Shown here piece by piece: positions 7,494-16,397 of a DNA stretch of 30,099 nucleotides. The DNA comes from Clostridia bacterium (GTDB lineage Bacteria; Bacillota_A; Clostridia; Christensenellales; CAG-138), in NCBI GenBank assembly GCA_017394605.1, contig JAFPXU010000120.1, positions 1-30,099 on the forward strand. Direction: 5' to 3'. The notes below the pieces were generated by a model. That model worked only from the letters and a program-made list of their open reading frames with translations. It made no database searches and was not told the DNA's origin. Numbering within the stretch: position 1 is the stretch's first letter; every line of letters starts with the position of its first letter. Both the position numbers and the translations under genes were made by a program.

Positions 7494-8413
7494 GCGCCGC
7501 CTCCCTGTTCCGCATCACCGAGCAGCCCGCTCAACCCGAGTTCTTCTAGCTCCGTCCGTGCGTTCGCGATGGCTTCATCTATATACTGAAGCGCCTGTTC
7601 GTCCTCCGCAAAGGAAGCGGGAAGTTCTTCAATGGTCCGCTTCGCGATGGAAATGCTCAGATCGGTCTGCTGTTCCGCGATCTCCCCTTCCGCCTTCGCG
7701 ATGAGACCGAGACGCAGAAATATCCCTGCGGCAGCAAGGCATACAGCGCCGGCAATGCTCAGCGCTATGGCTGCAGCCCGTCTTCTGCGCGCCCTGTGCC
7801 TCTGTTCCAGGTCGTCCGGATGCAGCCCGAGGACAGACGCAGAAATACGAACCGTTTCATACCGGAGCGCCTCCCGGCGTCTCCTCTCGGTGGCGCCGCG
7901 CAGGTCTGCCGCGACCGGTTCGATGGTTTCGGTGCGCTCGACCACGCTCATATCCGGAAGGATGTGCTGCACGGTAACCGTTTCGATAAAGCTTGGGGGA
8001 AATGAATCGATCGGCTCACCTTCCGCGATGACGGCAATGATATCCTCTTTGCCGTGATTCTCGCGGAAGCAGTCCAGTCTTTCAAGAATGACCGGATTAT
8101 TTTTGGTCGCGGGAGAACAGATCAGCACAAGAAAGCGGGATCTCTCAAGGATCCCGCGCCGCCCTGTATCCAGGGGTTCTTCTTTGCAGTCGTATAGAAG
8201 CCGTCTGTAATCCATCGCCGGATCCGACAGTTTTGTCTTCGGCGGAAGCCTGTATCCGCGGATGCTTTCGCCAAGCTTTCGTGCAGTCGGTTCGTCCGAT
8301 CTGGTTGACAGAATGCAGATATCGTATTCTTCCAGAGGATCCACCTCCGTTTCACTCGGTTTGACCGGTTCCGTCAGGCGGTCAGATTTCAACGATCTTC
8401 TCCAGTGCTTCAT
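7490..8413 (-). CDS. TIR-like membrane-anchored protein, probably catalytically degenerate
   Basis: A 307-residue protein. Residues 30-140 resemble the TIR domain of the next gene: YDICILSTRSDEPTARKLGE, then LVLICSPATKNNPVILERLDCF. In the segment that holds Trp and catalytic Glu in the neighbour, this protein has no Trp, and its Glu111 is shifted by one position, so NAD cleavage may be lost or altered. A basic stretch (RRRRAAA region, about 207-214) precedes a TM helix at about 214-234. A charged C-terminal tail of about 70 residues follows. Its start at ATG 8413 lies 32 bases inside the end of the secreted-protein gene, and its stop overlaps the TIR-TPR start, so three genes are translated in a chain. 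It may be a scaffold or regulatory subunit for the active TIR protein, which is inference. Confidence 0.75.
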   Translation of the reverse strand: MKHWRRSLKSDRLTEPVKPSETEVDPLEEYDICILSTRSDEPTARKLGESIRGYRLPPKTKLSDPAMDYRRLLYDCKEEPLDTGRRGILERSRFLVLICSPATKNNPVILERLDCFRENHGKEDIIAVIAEGEPIDSFPPSFIETVTVQHILPDMSVVERTETIEPVAADLRGATERRRREALRYETVRISASVLGLHPDDLEQRHRARRRRAAAIALSIAGAVCLAAAGIFLRLGLIAKAEGEIAEQQTDLSISIAKRTIEELPASFAEDEQALQYIDEAIANARTELEELGLSGLLGDAEQGGGA

Positions 8414-11400
8414 AGAATTCCGGTGAGAACTCTACACCGTCAAAGTCAAACGCCACAAGGGTGAAATCTCCGAGCATGTCCGTATCGAAGCTCAGCTCCG
8501 ATTTCAGACGAGAATAAGAGACTCTGAAAGCTTTTAGTGTATTATTCGCATCACGAAAAACAGCATACACTTTTTGAGCTGCTCCTATAGGTGATAGTTC
8601 CCATGGAATGACGACTTTTACATGGCCGCCTACCTCATTGAGCGTTTTCTCCCCCTCAGTAGCGTGAAGAACGTACTGTTCTCCGACGGTGATCTGCTCA
8701 ACCCAGAAAGAAGAATTTGTGTTTTCGCCAGTATGAATGGTAGCGGTTTCCGTGCTATCGTTGGAAGTATCGCCCATGTTCCCACCGTTTCCGTTTCCGT
8801 TGTCGCCGTTTCCGTTTCCGTTGTCGCCGTTTCCGTTTCCGTTGTCGCCGTTTCCGTCTCCGTTGTCGCCGTTTCCGTCTCCGTTGTCGCTATTACTCGA
8901 GGAATTATTTCCTTTTTTGCCAAGAATTCCGCTTCCGGTAAATGTCGTGTTCGTACGAGTCGCAGGGGACTCCGGTTCTACTGTAGCGGTAGCTCCGCGA
9001 AGAACAACTCGTATAGCCATTACACCGTCCATTCCATCCTCATTGATTTGAACCCTTTCGCCGGTATTATAGTTGACGATTCGAAATACTTCCCCATTAC
9101 TAACTTGATATTCTGTAAAGGAGATATCGCCGTTTGCGTCCATACGGAGAACCTGTACATATGGTAAAATTCCATCTTCACCTGTTCCAACTCCAAGCTC
9201 GGATTTATATGCGTCGATGATTTCGAGAAGGCCGCCGCCGTCGCTCATGGGAATAGTCAATTCTAAACTTGAATCATAGCCTGCGGTAATCGATGTATTA
9301 GTCCCTGTATCCTTGATTTCTATAGTGGAAGACATGTTGCTTTTTCCGTAATGCTCATCCAGATACACGCCGGAAACAGGGATCGTATCCCCAGAATTAT
9401 GCACGGGAGTCATGTTATCCGGAACGATGTGAAGCAATGCAAGATTCTCTTCCAATATTACCTCTTCCGATGTCCCAGTATAGTTATATACAATAGCACC
9501 GCTCATCTCATCGATCGAAGTCTCGTCTAAAGTCAGTCCTTCCGCAAGAATAAAAATACCCCAGTCCAATTTGATAACACCGGAACGCTGTATGTTCCCG
9601 GTAATCGTGACCGGATACCTTGAATCATAGACGCGAAGAGAGATATCGGTCCCATCTATGACACTCGCGATATCTATAGTTTCACCGTTCGGATCCCCCC
9701 GGAGAATGATAACGCAGAAGGCAGCTGTCAGATTGGATACCTCAGCATGACCTTTTTCAAGATGCACGGTGCTGTTCTTGATGTTTAGCCCCGTATAGGT
9801 TCCGGATCCGTTCAGATAGAAATGGTCTGCCACAAGCATTATTTCGCAATCCGTAACAGCTTCAGGATCCGAGAATACTATGGTACTGACTTCAATATGC
9901 CCGTCTCCTCTAAGCTTAGCACCAGGTTCGATGGTAATAGTTCCAGCACGGTTGTTATAATCTTGTCCCCAACGTAGGCCAAATACTGCGCCGCCCAAAC
10001 CTGACTCTTCCAACGTGAGCGTTCCGCCATCGGTTACAACAAGACTAGGATGACGGCAACCGTCATGAGAATCCGTGCCTCCAAGGCTTTTGAGATTCTG
10101 CAGTATGATAGCGCCGCTACGATGAGTAGACTCATTAACATCGACCACCAATTCCACGCCTTCGCCAATCGTCAGCGTACCAACATGTTCATAAACATTA
10201 TTCCAATTTGAACATTTATAATCATGGTGTGTGCCGTGATAATAATTTACCGTGACATTGCCTTCCTCGTCTTCAATCACTTCGGCACCGGTACCGCACA
10301 AAAGCAAAGCCTCGTCAGCAGGAATAACAAATCTGTATCCCAAGGCATTCTGCAGATGATTCTTATCAAGATAATAATCCTCGTCCAGAATGCCGAAAAC
10401 ACCTTCATTTGAAAGAACATAACTCTCGGATTCTTCGTCCCAGATAAAAACAGCAGCACCCACACCCTCGGCACCAACTGTTTCGTCATTCAGAATCCCT
10501 TCATATCCTATACCCTCCAGAGGCTTTATCACCAGGTCTAAGTCGTTATCAAAATAATCGATCAACAGAATTCCCGTTCCGTAAACGGTGGCTGTTCCGT
10601 TGCCAGAAATGGAATTAACATGGTTGAGACCAGCCACATAAACTGTAATATTCCCCTCGGACTCAAGCTCTTCCGTTCCGTCATGATCAACCATAATATA
10701 CTCGTCATTCCCCAAATCCCAGAATGATGTATCGCCCTCTGCATCGGGATCCGAAACGGGATCGACGTCTCCTCCATCCTCTGGATCCGTTCCGTCGGTG
10801 GCAGGCATAGTCGCAGGATCCGTCTGACCGTTATCGGTCAAATTGCCGTCCGTTGCACCCAGGATATCGTTTGAGCCGGAAATCCCGGCATCCGCTCCGA
10901 ACGCGGTCATGAATGCGCCTGTGAGGATGATATTCGAGTCTTCGGAAGGATTCGTCGTCACGACCGTGTTCCCATCGCCGCCGTCAGAAGAGCCGATTGT
11001 TAAAGCAGAATCCCCGGCACCGTTATCGCAAGTGTTGATCGCAGTCACTGTGGAAGCAGTATCGCCGTTGTCGGACGAATCTGTCGTCACGGCCGGGACA
11101 ACATCACTGCTATCGTTGGGATCCGTTATTACAGTTGGGACAACATCACTGCTATCGTTGGGATCCGTTGTTACGGTCGGAACAACGTCGCCGTTGCCGT
11201 TCGGATCCGTCACTGCTGCCGGTGCGGTATCGCCATTATCGGATGGGTCCGTCGTCACGGTCGAAACCGTATCGCCATTGTCGTTAAGATCAGTTGCTCC
11301 GGGGACGGTATCAGTACCGTCGGGTGAACCGGCCGTTGCGGAAGAACCCGCGGCCGGCATGGTGGCGAATTCGTTGGAAGGCGTCTGAACCTCGTCTCCG

Positions 11401-11630
11401 TCGTCTGCGGATCCGTCCGAGGACTGCTGAGTCTCTTCCACTGGAACATCGTTTTCCGACACGGGAGCAGCAGCATCAGGAGACGCGGTCTCGGAAGCGG
11501 GCGCAATAAACTGCGGCGGCGTTTCAGGAATCTGTCCTTCGTCAGTCTCCGCGTAAGCCTTCCCGCTGAGCGCTACGGTAAGCAATGCGGCAAATGCGAT
11601 ACCTCTGAGTTTTTTTACCCATTTTTTCAT
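8382..11630 (-). CDS. Large secreted repeat-containing protein, probable beta-helix surface protein
   Basis: A 1082-residue protein from the ATG at 11628-11630, which has GGAGG eight bases upstream. The extra upstream codons in the frame start with TTG and are not needed. Residues 1-27 form a signal peptide with a lysine-rich start and an AYA cleavage site. A Thr/Asp/Asn-rich stalk with 14-residue repeats (about 104-200) follows. Next comes a long region (about 320-700) of alternating hydrophobic and Gly/Thr/Asn residues like a right-handed beta-helix (for example GTLTIGEGVELVVDVN). A Gly-Asn-Asp seven-residue repeat linker at about 914-955 precedes a compact C-terminal domain. No LPXTG, SLH or other anchor motif is visible, so it may be released or held non-covalently. 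Being translationally linked to two TIR genes is unusual and may mean it is the extracellular part of the same system. Confidence 0.82.
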   Translation of the reverse strand: MKKWVKKLRGIAFAALLTVALSGKAYAETDEGQIPETPPQFIAPASETASPDAAAPVSENDVPVEETQQSSDGSADDGDEVQTPSNEFATMPAAGSSATAGSPDGTDTVPGATDLNDNGDTVSTVTTDPSDNGDTAPAAVTDPNGNGDVVPTVTTDPNDSSDVVPTVITDPNDSSDVVPAVTTDSSDNGDTASTVTAINTCDNGAGDSALTIGSSDGGDGNTVVTTNPSEDSNIILTGAFMTAFGADAGISGSNDILGATDGNLTDNGQTDPATMPATDGTDPEDGGDVDPVSDPDAEGDTSFWDLGNDEYIMVDHDGTEELESEGNITVYVAGLNHVNSISGNGTATVYGTGILLIDYFDNDLDLVIKPLEGIGYEGILNDETVGAEGVGAAVFIWDEESESYVLSNEGVFGILDEDYYLDKNHLQNALGYRFVIPADEALLLCGTGAEVIEDEEGNVTVNYYHGTHHDYKCSNWNNVYEHVGTLTIGEGVELVVDVNESTHRSGAIILQNLKSLGGTDSHDGCRHPSLVVTDGGTLTLEESGLGGAVFGLRWGQDYNNRAGTITIEPGAKLRGDGHIEVSTIVFSDPEAVTDCEIMLVADHFYLNGSGTYTGLNIKNSTVHLEKGHAEVSNLTAAFCVIILRGDPNGETIDIASVIDGTDISLRVYDSRYPVTITGNIQRSGVIKLDWGIFILAEGLTLDETSIDEMSGAIVYNYTGTSEEVILEENLALLHIVPDNMTPVHNSGDTIPVSGVYLDEHYGKSNMSSTIEIKDTGTNTSITAGYDSSLELTIPMSDGGGLLEIIDAYKSELGVGTGEDGILPYVQVLRMDANGDISFTEYQVSNGEVFRIVNYNTGERVQINEDGMDGVMAIRVVLRGATATVEPESPATRTNTTFTGSGILGKKGNNSSSNSDNGDGNGDNGDGNGDNGNGNGDNGNGNGDNGNGNGGNMGDTSNDSTETATIHTGENTNSSFWVEQITVGEQYVLHATEGEKTLNEVGGHVKVVIPWELSPIGAAQKVYAVFRDANNTLKAFRVSYSRLKSELSFDTDMLGDFTLVAFDFDGVEFSPEFYEALEKIVEI
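8784..8889. repeat. 21-bp tandem repeat encoding a Gly/Asn/Asp linker
   Basis: About five near-identical copies of a 21-base unit (ttgtcgccgtttccgtttccg on the plus strand, differing by single t/c changes) encode DNGNGNG or DNGDGNG heptapeptides. It lies inside the secreted-protein gene and keeps frame. It is prone to copy-number change. Confidence 0.9.
11031..11321. repeat. 42-bp tandem repeat encoding a 14-residue stalk unit
   Basis: About six to seven copies of a 42-base unit encode units such as DSSDVVPTVITDPN and DNGDTVSTVTTDPS. Two central copies, starting at 11095 and 11137, are almost identical over more than 30 bases, which points to recent duplication. The outer copies have diverged. 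Confidence 0.88.
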
Positions 11631-11648
11631 ATCTGATTCCTCCGTCAA

Positions 11649-12006
11649 TCCGCCAGTGCGATCGTTTCGAACCTATTCATCCCATTTTGAGAAAATATAT
11701 ATTTATCTACATTATATTTTACACGCTTTTTCTCGTTTTATATATGTCTTTTTCGTGAAAATGCATGAAAAAACGCAACATTTTGCTCCCGGGTATCCTT
11801 TCGCTTTGCGATGCCTTGCCCAACGGATACGGCGAACGGAAACCTGCGTCCGTCTTCATGGTCGCCGTTAAACGCAGATCGGTTCAGGTCCGCAAGGATC
11901 ACGATCATGCCCTTGCCCCGGCTCGCACAAAATGATGATTTGTTCAATACTCCGCGGCACAAAAAAAGCGCCGGCAAAAACCGGCGCCATATTCTGAATT
12001 GAAGGA
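11649..12006 (-). promoter_or_regulatory. AT-rich leader and putative promoter of the secreted protein/TIR genes
   Basis: This 358-base gap between the secreted-protein gene and ppdK holds no convincing gene. The part next to the secreted-protein gene (about 11690-11760) is very AT-rich. On the minus strand a perfect TATAAT lies at 11711-11716, about 80 bases before the start codon, but no good -35 box stands 16-18 bases before it. An activator-dependent or alternative promoter is possible. The far end holds the ppdK terminator. Confidence 0.4.
11961..11988 (-). terminator. Rho-independent terminator of the phoH-ppdK operon
   Basis: On the minus strand a perfect seven-bp GC stem (gcgccgg at 11968-11974 and ccggcgc at 11981-11987) is followed by seven T residues. 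It lies about 20 bases after the ppdK stop. Confidence 0.92.
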
Positions 12007-14637
12007 TCAGTCTCTCGGATTCCTAATCGCTGCCTGGGCTGCTGCCAGTCTCGCGATCGGTACACGGAACGGCGAGCAGGAAACATAATTCAGGCCGATC
12101 TGATGGCAGAATTCGATGGAGGAAGGATCTCCGCCGTGTTCGCCGCAGATTCCGAGTTTGATGTCGGGTCTCGTCTTGCGTCCGAGCTCCGCAGCAAGCT
12201 TCATCAGCCTTCCGACGCCCTCCTGGTCGACACGGGCGAACGGATCGAACTCGTATATCCTCTTCTTGTAATAATCGTCAAGGAACTTGCCTGCGTCGTC
12301 GCGGGACAGACCGAACGTCATCTGGGACAGGTCGTTCGTACCGAACGAGAAGAATTTGGCCTGCTCGGCGATCTTGTCCGCCGTCAGCGCGGCGCGCGGT
12401 ACTTCGATCATGGTTCCGACAACGTACGGGATCTCCACGTTGCGCTCTGTCATGACTTCCTTAGCCGTACGGTCGATGACGTCCTTAACGAATTCGAGCT
12501 CCTTGACGTCGCCTACCAACGGGACCATGATCTCCGGAACGACGGAGATGCCGGTCTCCTGCCTTGTCTCGATTGCCGCCTCAATCACGGCGCGGGTCTG
12601 CATTTCGGCGATTTCCGGATAGGTGATGGAAAGCCTGCAGCCGCGGTGTCCGAGCATCGGGTTCATTTCGCGGAGGCTGGTAACCGTCAGCTTCAGCTCT
12701 TCGAACGTCAGGCCCATCTCTTTGGCAAGCGCCTTGATATCGTTATCCTCGGAAGGAAGGAACTCATGGAGCGGCGGATCCAGGAAACGGATCGTAACCG
12801 GTCTGCTGCCCATTGCCTTATAGATTCCCTTGAAATCGGATCTCTGCATCGGGAGGAGTTTGGAAAGAGCTCTGCGCCTGCTGCTCTCATCCTTGGAAAC
12901 GATCATCTCGCGGACTGCCGGAATTCTGTTCTCGTCAAAGAACATATGCTCCGTTCTGCAGAGGCCGATGCCTTCCGCACCGAATCCGACGGCGGTTGCA
13001 GCGTCGTGGGGATTGTCGGCGTTGGTCCGGACTTTCAGTTTCCTCACCTCGTCCGCCCACTGCATGATCGTGGCGAAATTGCCGGATACCTGCGCTTCGA
13101 TCGTCGGAAGAGCCTCGCCGTACACGCTGCCCGTGCTGCCGTCCAGAGAGATCCAGTCTCCCTCGTTGAAGGAAAGACCGCTGGCGGTGGTGAACTTCCT
13201 GCTCTTCTCCAGAATCATGACTTCGGAGCATCCGGAAACGCAGCAGGTTCCCATGCCGCGCGCGACAACCGCAGCATGAGAGGTCATGCCGCCGCGTGCC
13301 GTCAGAACGCCCTCCGCGGCATACATGCCTTCGATGTCCTCCGGAGAAGTCTCAAGACGGACAAGGACGACCTTTTCGCCGCGCTTGGAAGCGTCGATAC
13401 AGTCCGCAGCGTTGAAGTACACTCTGCCGCAGGCAGCGCCCGGGGACGCCGGAAGGCCCTTGGCGATCGGCTTGGCTTTCTTCAGCGCGTTCGGTTCGAA
13501 CGTCGGATGAAGCAGCGCGTCCAGAGACTTCGGCTCGATCTTGAGGAGTGCCTCTTCCTTGGTGATGAGACCTTCGTTCACGAGGTCAACGGCGATCTTC
13601 AGCGCAGCAGACGCGGTGCGCTTGCCATTCCTTGTCTGAAGCATGAACAGCTTTCCGCGCTCGATCGTGAATTCCATATCCTGCATGTCGCGGTAATGCT
13701 GCTCAAGCGTGTTCGCAATGCGGACAAACTGCTTATAGACGGCGGGCTGTGACTGCTGCAGCTCGGAGATCTGAGACGGCGTGCGGATTCCCGCGACGAC
13801 GTCCTCGCCCTGCGCGTTCATCAGGAATTCACCGTACAGCGCTTTTTCGCCGGTGGAAGGATTCCTTGTGAAAGCAACACCGGTTCCGCAGTCGTTTCCC
13901 ATGTTTCCGAAGACCATGGACTGAACGTTGACGGCGGTACCCCAGCTGTACGGAATGTCGTTCATTCTGCGGTATACGTCCGCGCGAGGGTTATCCCAGC
14001 TGCGGAAAACGGCCTTGACGGCTTCGATCAGCTGCTCTCTCGGATCCTGCGGGAATTCCGTTCCCTTCTCCTGCCGGTAGATGTCCTTGAACTGCTCCGT
14101 GATGAGCTTCAAGTTCTCGGCGTTCAGTTCCGTATCGAGCTTGCAGTTGTTCTCCTTTTTGACTTTGTCGAAAACCGCGTCGAATTTCAGTTTGGAAATC
14201 TCCATGACAACGTCGGAAAACATCATGATGAATCTTCTGTAGCTGTCATAGGCGAATCTCTCGTTGTTCGTCAGTTTCGCGAGGCCGACGACTGTCTGAT
14301 CGTTCAGACCGAGGTTGAGGATCGTGTCCATCATGCCCGGCATGGAAGCGCGCGCTCCCGATCTGACGGAAACGAGGAACGGGTTCTCGGGATCGCCGAA
14401 TTTCTTTCCGGCCTGCTGCTCGATAACGTCCAGCGCCTCATAAATCTGTCCCAGAATCTCATCGTTGATTTTGCGGCCGTCCTCATAATACTGGGTGCAA
14501 GCCTCCGTCGATACGGTGAAACCGTAAGGAACGGGCAGACCGAGGTTGGTCATCTCGGCAAGGTTTGCGCCTTTTCCTCCGAGGATGTCACGCATGTTGG
14601 CGTTACCCTCTTTAAACAGATAAACATACTTCTTCAT
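12007..14637 (-). CDS. ppdK: Pyruvate, phosphate dikinase
   Basis: An 876-residue enzyme that interconverts pyruvate, ATP and phosphate with phosphoenolpyruvate, AMP and pyrophosphate in the cytoplasm. The N-terminal ATP-grasp domain starts with GGKGANLAEMTNLGLPVP at 20-37. The swivelling phosphohistidine domain contains GGMTSHAAVVARGMG with the carrier His454. The C-terminal PEP/pyruvate TIM barrel ends with LGICGEHGGDP, where Cys831 is the expected catalytic cysteine, and VSCSPFRVPIARLAAAQA. Length and residue numbers match the clostridial enzyme almost exactly. The start is ATG 14637. AAGGAG lies rather far upstream (about 14 bases). It is the last gene of the phoH-recO cluster, 58 bases after recO, and is followed by a strong terminator. 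No PPDK regulatory kinase gene lies nearby. Confidence 0.98.
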   Translation of the reverse strand: MKKYVYLFKEGNANMRDILGGKGANLAEMTNLGLPVPYGFTVSTEACTQYYEDGRKINDEILGQIYEALDVIEQQAGKKFGDPENPFLVSVRSGARASMPGMMDTILNLGLNDQTVVGLAKLTNNERFAYDSYRRFIMMFSDVVMEISKLKFDAVFDKVKKENNCKLDTELNAENLKLITEQFKDIYRQEKGTEFPQDPREQLIEAVKAVFRSWDNPRADVYRRMNDIPYSWGTAVNVQSMVFGNMGNDCGTGVAFTRNPSTGEKALYGEFLMNAQGEDVVAGIRTPSQISELQQSQPAVYKQFVRIANTLEQHYRDMQDMEFTIERGKLFMLQTRNGKRTASAALKIAVDLVNEGLITKEEALLKIEPKSLDALLHPTFEPNALKKAKPIAKGLPASPGAACGRVYFNAADCIDASKRGEKVVLVRLETSPEDIEGMYAAEGVLTARGGMTSHAAVVARGMGTCCVSGCSEVMILEKSRKFTTASGLSFNEGDWISLDGSTGSVYGEALPTIEAQVSGNFATIMQWADEVRKLKVRTNADNPHDAATAVGFGAEGIGLCRTEHMFFDENRIPAVREMIVSKDESSRRRALSKLLPMQRSDFKGIYKAMGSRPVTIRFLDPPLHEFLPSEDNDIKALAKEMGLTFEELKLTVTSLREMNPMLGHRGCRLSITYPEIAEMQTRAVIEAAIETRQETGISVVPEIMVPLVGDVKELEFVKDVIDRTAKEVMTERNVEIPYVVGTMIEVPRAALTADKIAEQAKFFSFGTNDLSQMTFGLSRDDAGKFLDDYYKKRIYEFDPFARVDQEGVGRLMKLAAELGRKTRPDIKLGICGEHGGDPSSIEFCHQIGLNYVSCSPFRVPIARLAAAQAAIRNPRD

Positions 14638-14695
14638 TCGGTTAATCTCTTCTCCTTCGCTAAATTGATCGATATGACGAACTCAAACTTAAATA

Positions 14696-15490
14696 TTATA
14701 ACAGATTTTCTCCGTTTGTCTGCGTTTTTTTCTCAACAAGGCGGATTTGTTTCAAAAAATCCGTGTAATACGCAAGCGCTTTCGTCCCGTAATCGAAGAA
14801 ATGCTCCACCTGACCGCTGAGAACGCGGAACAGTTCGCCCCGGAACCTGTCGCTGATCTTCACCCGGTCCATATCCCTGAAATCAAGATAGATCATCCTG
14901 CGGATCGCTTCGAGCGACGTTTTGGAAACAGCCCAGGCTCCGGTCGAACACGCGGAACAGACCGCCCCGCAGGAGGAAATGCTGTAAAAAACCTCTTTCT
15001 CCGGGCGCAGATCCTTTCCGCACTGAACACAGGTTGTCAGAACCGGGCGGTATCCGATCACATCCAGATACTTTGACAGGAAACACAGGAACAGATCCTG
15101 CGGCGCTGCCTCACCGTACGCCAGAAATGTCAGCGTGTAGTACAGGAGATAAAAAAGATCCGCGTTCTTTTCCTCTTCCTGAGATGCCTCGTGCACAAGC
15201 TGCATCGAGGAGGATGCCGCGGCAAACCGTTCCGCGTCCTCGCGGAGCGGAAAAAACGGTTCCTGAATATTCACCTGATTGACCGTCGCTCTGTCTTTCG
15301 ACACAAAAAGATCGAACTCTCCGTATACGAACGGCTGAGCGGCAGGCAGGAGCGGGCTTTTCGGCCTTCTGCATCCTCTCGCGTTCGCGTCTATCCTTCC
15401 CCGCTCCAGCGTAAAGATGGAAAGGATCCTGTCATTTTCTTTGTAATCGACGTACCGTGTGACGATTCCTGTAACCTTGCTGTACGGCAT
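14696..15490 (-). CDS. recO: DNA repair protein RecO
   Basis: A 264-residue recombination mediator that loads RecA on SSB-coated single-stranded DNA together with RecR. The N-terminal OB fold is visible (YSKVTGIVTRYVDYKENDRILSIFT, then GRIDANARGCRRPKS). The C-terminal helical part carries a four-cysteine zinc site: CVQCGKDL and, about 20 residues later, CSAC. The length is typical. ATG 15490 begins 16 bases after the era stop with GGAG about 10 bases upstream. The era-recO order is common in Bacillota and supports the assignment. Confidence 0.96.
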   Translation of the reverse strand: MPYSKVTGIVTRYVDYKENDRILSIFTLERGRIDANARGCRRPKSPLLPAAQPFVYGEFDLFVSKDRATVNQVNIQEPFFPLREDAERFAAASSSMQLVHEASQEEEKNADLFYLLYYTLTFLAYGEAAPQDLFLCFLSKYLDVIGYRPVLTTCVQCGKDLRPEKEVFYSISSCGAVCSACSTGAWAVSKTSLEAIRRMIYLDFRDMDRVKISDRFRGELFRVLSGQVEHFFDYGTKALAYYTDFLKQIRLVEKKTQTNGENLL

Positions 15491-15506
15491 CTAAAACGCT
15501 CCGGTT

Positions 15507-16397
15507 TCATTCATAGCCAAGTTCATGCAGAACGGAAGGCCTGTTGCGCCAGTCTTCCTTGAATTTGACCCAGAGCTGGAGGTTGACGTGGCAGTCCAGC
15601 AGGCTCTCGATATCCCGGCGCGCTTCAAGACCGATCCTTTTCAGCATCCTGCCCTGTTTCCCGATGATGATTCCCTTGTGCGATTCCCGTTCGCAGTAGA
15701 TCGTCGTATACAGATCGATCAGTGTTCCGGTTTCTCTGGTTTCCATCTTATCGATACTTACGCCGATCCCGTGCGGAATCTCCTCTTTCAGGAGAATTAG
15801 CGCCTTCTCCCGGATGATCTCGGCGCAGAGATTCCGTTCCGGCTGGTCCGTGACCATGTCCTCCGGAAAATACATCGGACCCGGAACCAGGTATTTCTTC
15901 AGCTCTTCCGTCAGCAGTTCGATCCCTGTCCCGTTCAATGCGGAGATCCTGGCAACAGAATCGAAGCAGTCATAGCTTCTGATCCGTTCCTCGGTTTCCG
16001 AAACGGAGGTAGGATCCGCGGCGTCGATCTTGTTGACGGCGGCGATCTTCGGAATCTTATACCGGGCAAGGCCCGAGAGAACGGCCTCGTCCTTTTCCCG
16101 GACGCCCTGCTTCGCGTCCGCGACAAACAAAACCGCTTCGATGGATTCAAGCGAATCGAAAGCGGCTTTATACATGTACTCTCCCAGCTTGTTCCTCGGC
16201 TGGGTAATGCCGGGCGTATCAAGAAAAACGATCTGATAGTCCTTTCCCGTCACGACGCCCGTGATGCGGTTACGGGTCGTCTGCGCCCTGTCCGTCACGA
16301 TCGACACCTTCTGGCCGACCAGTGCGTTCATGAGCGTCGATTTCCCGACATTCGGGCTGCCGATGATGGAAACAAACCCGGAACGAAATTCTGTCAT
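15507..16397 (-). CDS. era: GTPase Era
   Basis: A 296-residue GTPase that binds the 3' end of 16S rRNA and helps mature the small ribosomal subunit. G1 is GSPNVGKST at 13-21. The switch region follows with TDRAQTTR. G3 is DTPG at 60-63 and G4 is NKID near 121. The C-terminal KH domain has IIIGKQGRMLKRIG, the GxxG RNA-binding loop. The length is normal. The start ATG at 16397 overlaps the cdd stop as ATGA, so translation is coupled. It sits in the conserved ybeY-cdd-era-recO order, a set linked to rRNA maturation. Confidence 0.98.
   Translation of the reverse strand: MTEFRSGFVSIIGSPNVGKSTLMNALVGQKVSIVTDRAQTTRNRITGVVTGKDYQIVFLDTPGITQPRNKLGEYMYKAAFDSLESIEAVLFVADAKQGVREKDEAVLSGLARYKIPKIAAVNKIDAADPTSVSETEERIRSYDCFDSVARISALNGTGIELLTEELKKYLVPGPMYFPEDMVTDQPERNLCAEIIREKALILLKEEIPHGIGVSIDKMETRETGTLIDLYTTIYCERESHKGIIIGKQGRMLKRIGLEARRDIESLLDCHVNLQLWVKFKEDWRNRPSVLHELGYE

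Noticed and set aside
8784..8889. Regular short repeats that could suggest a CRISPR array
   Set aside because: The units are contiguous 21-mers without spacers and are in frame within a protein gene.
11738..11977. 79-codon minus-strand frame in the gap beside ppdK
   Set aside because: It includes the terminator region, has no ribosome binding site and no recognisable pattern.
12103..13752. 549-codon open frame on the plus strand
   Set aside because: It lies wholly antisense to ppdK, whose motifs are complete. Its translation is Arg/His/Asp-rich without domain pattern, as expected for a shadow of a G+C-rich gene.
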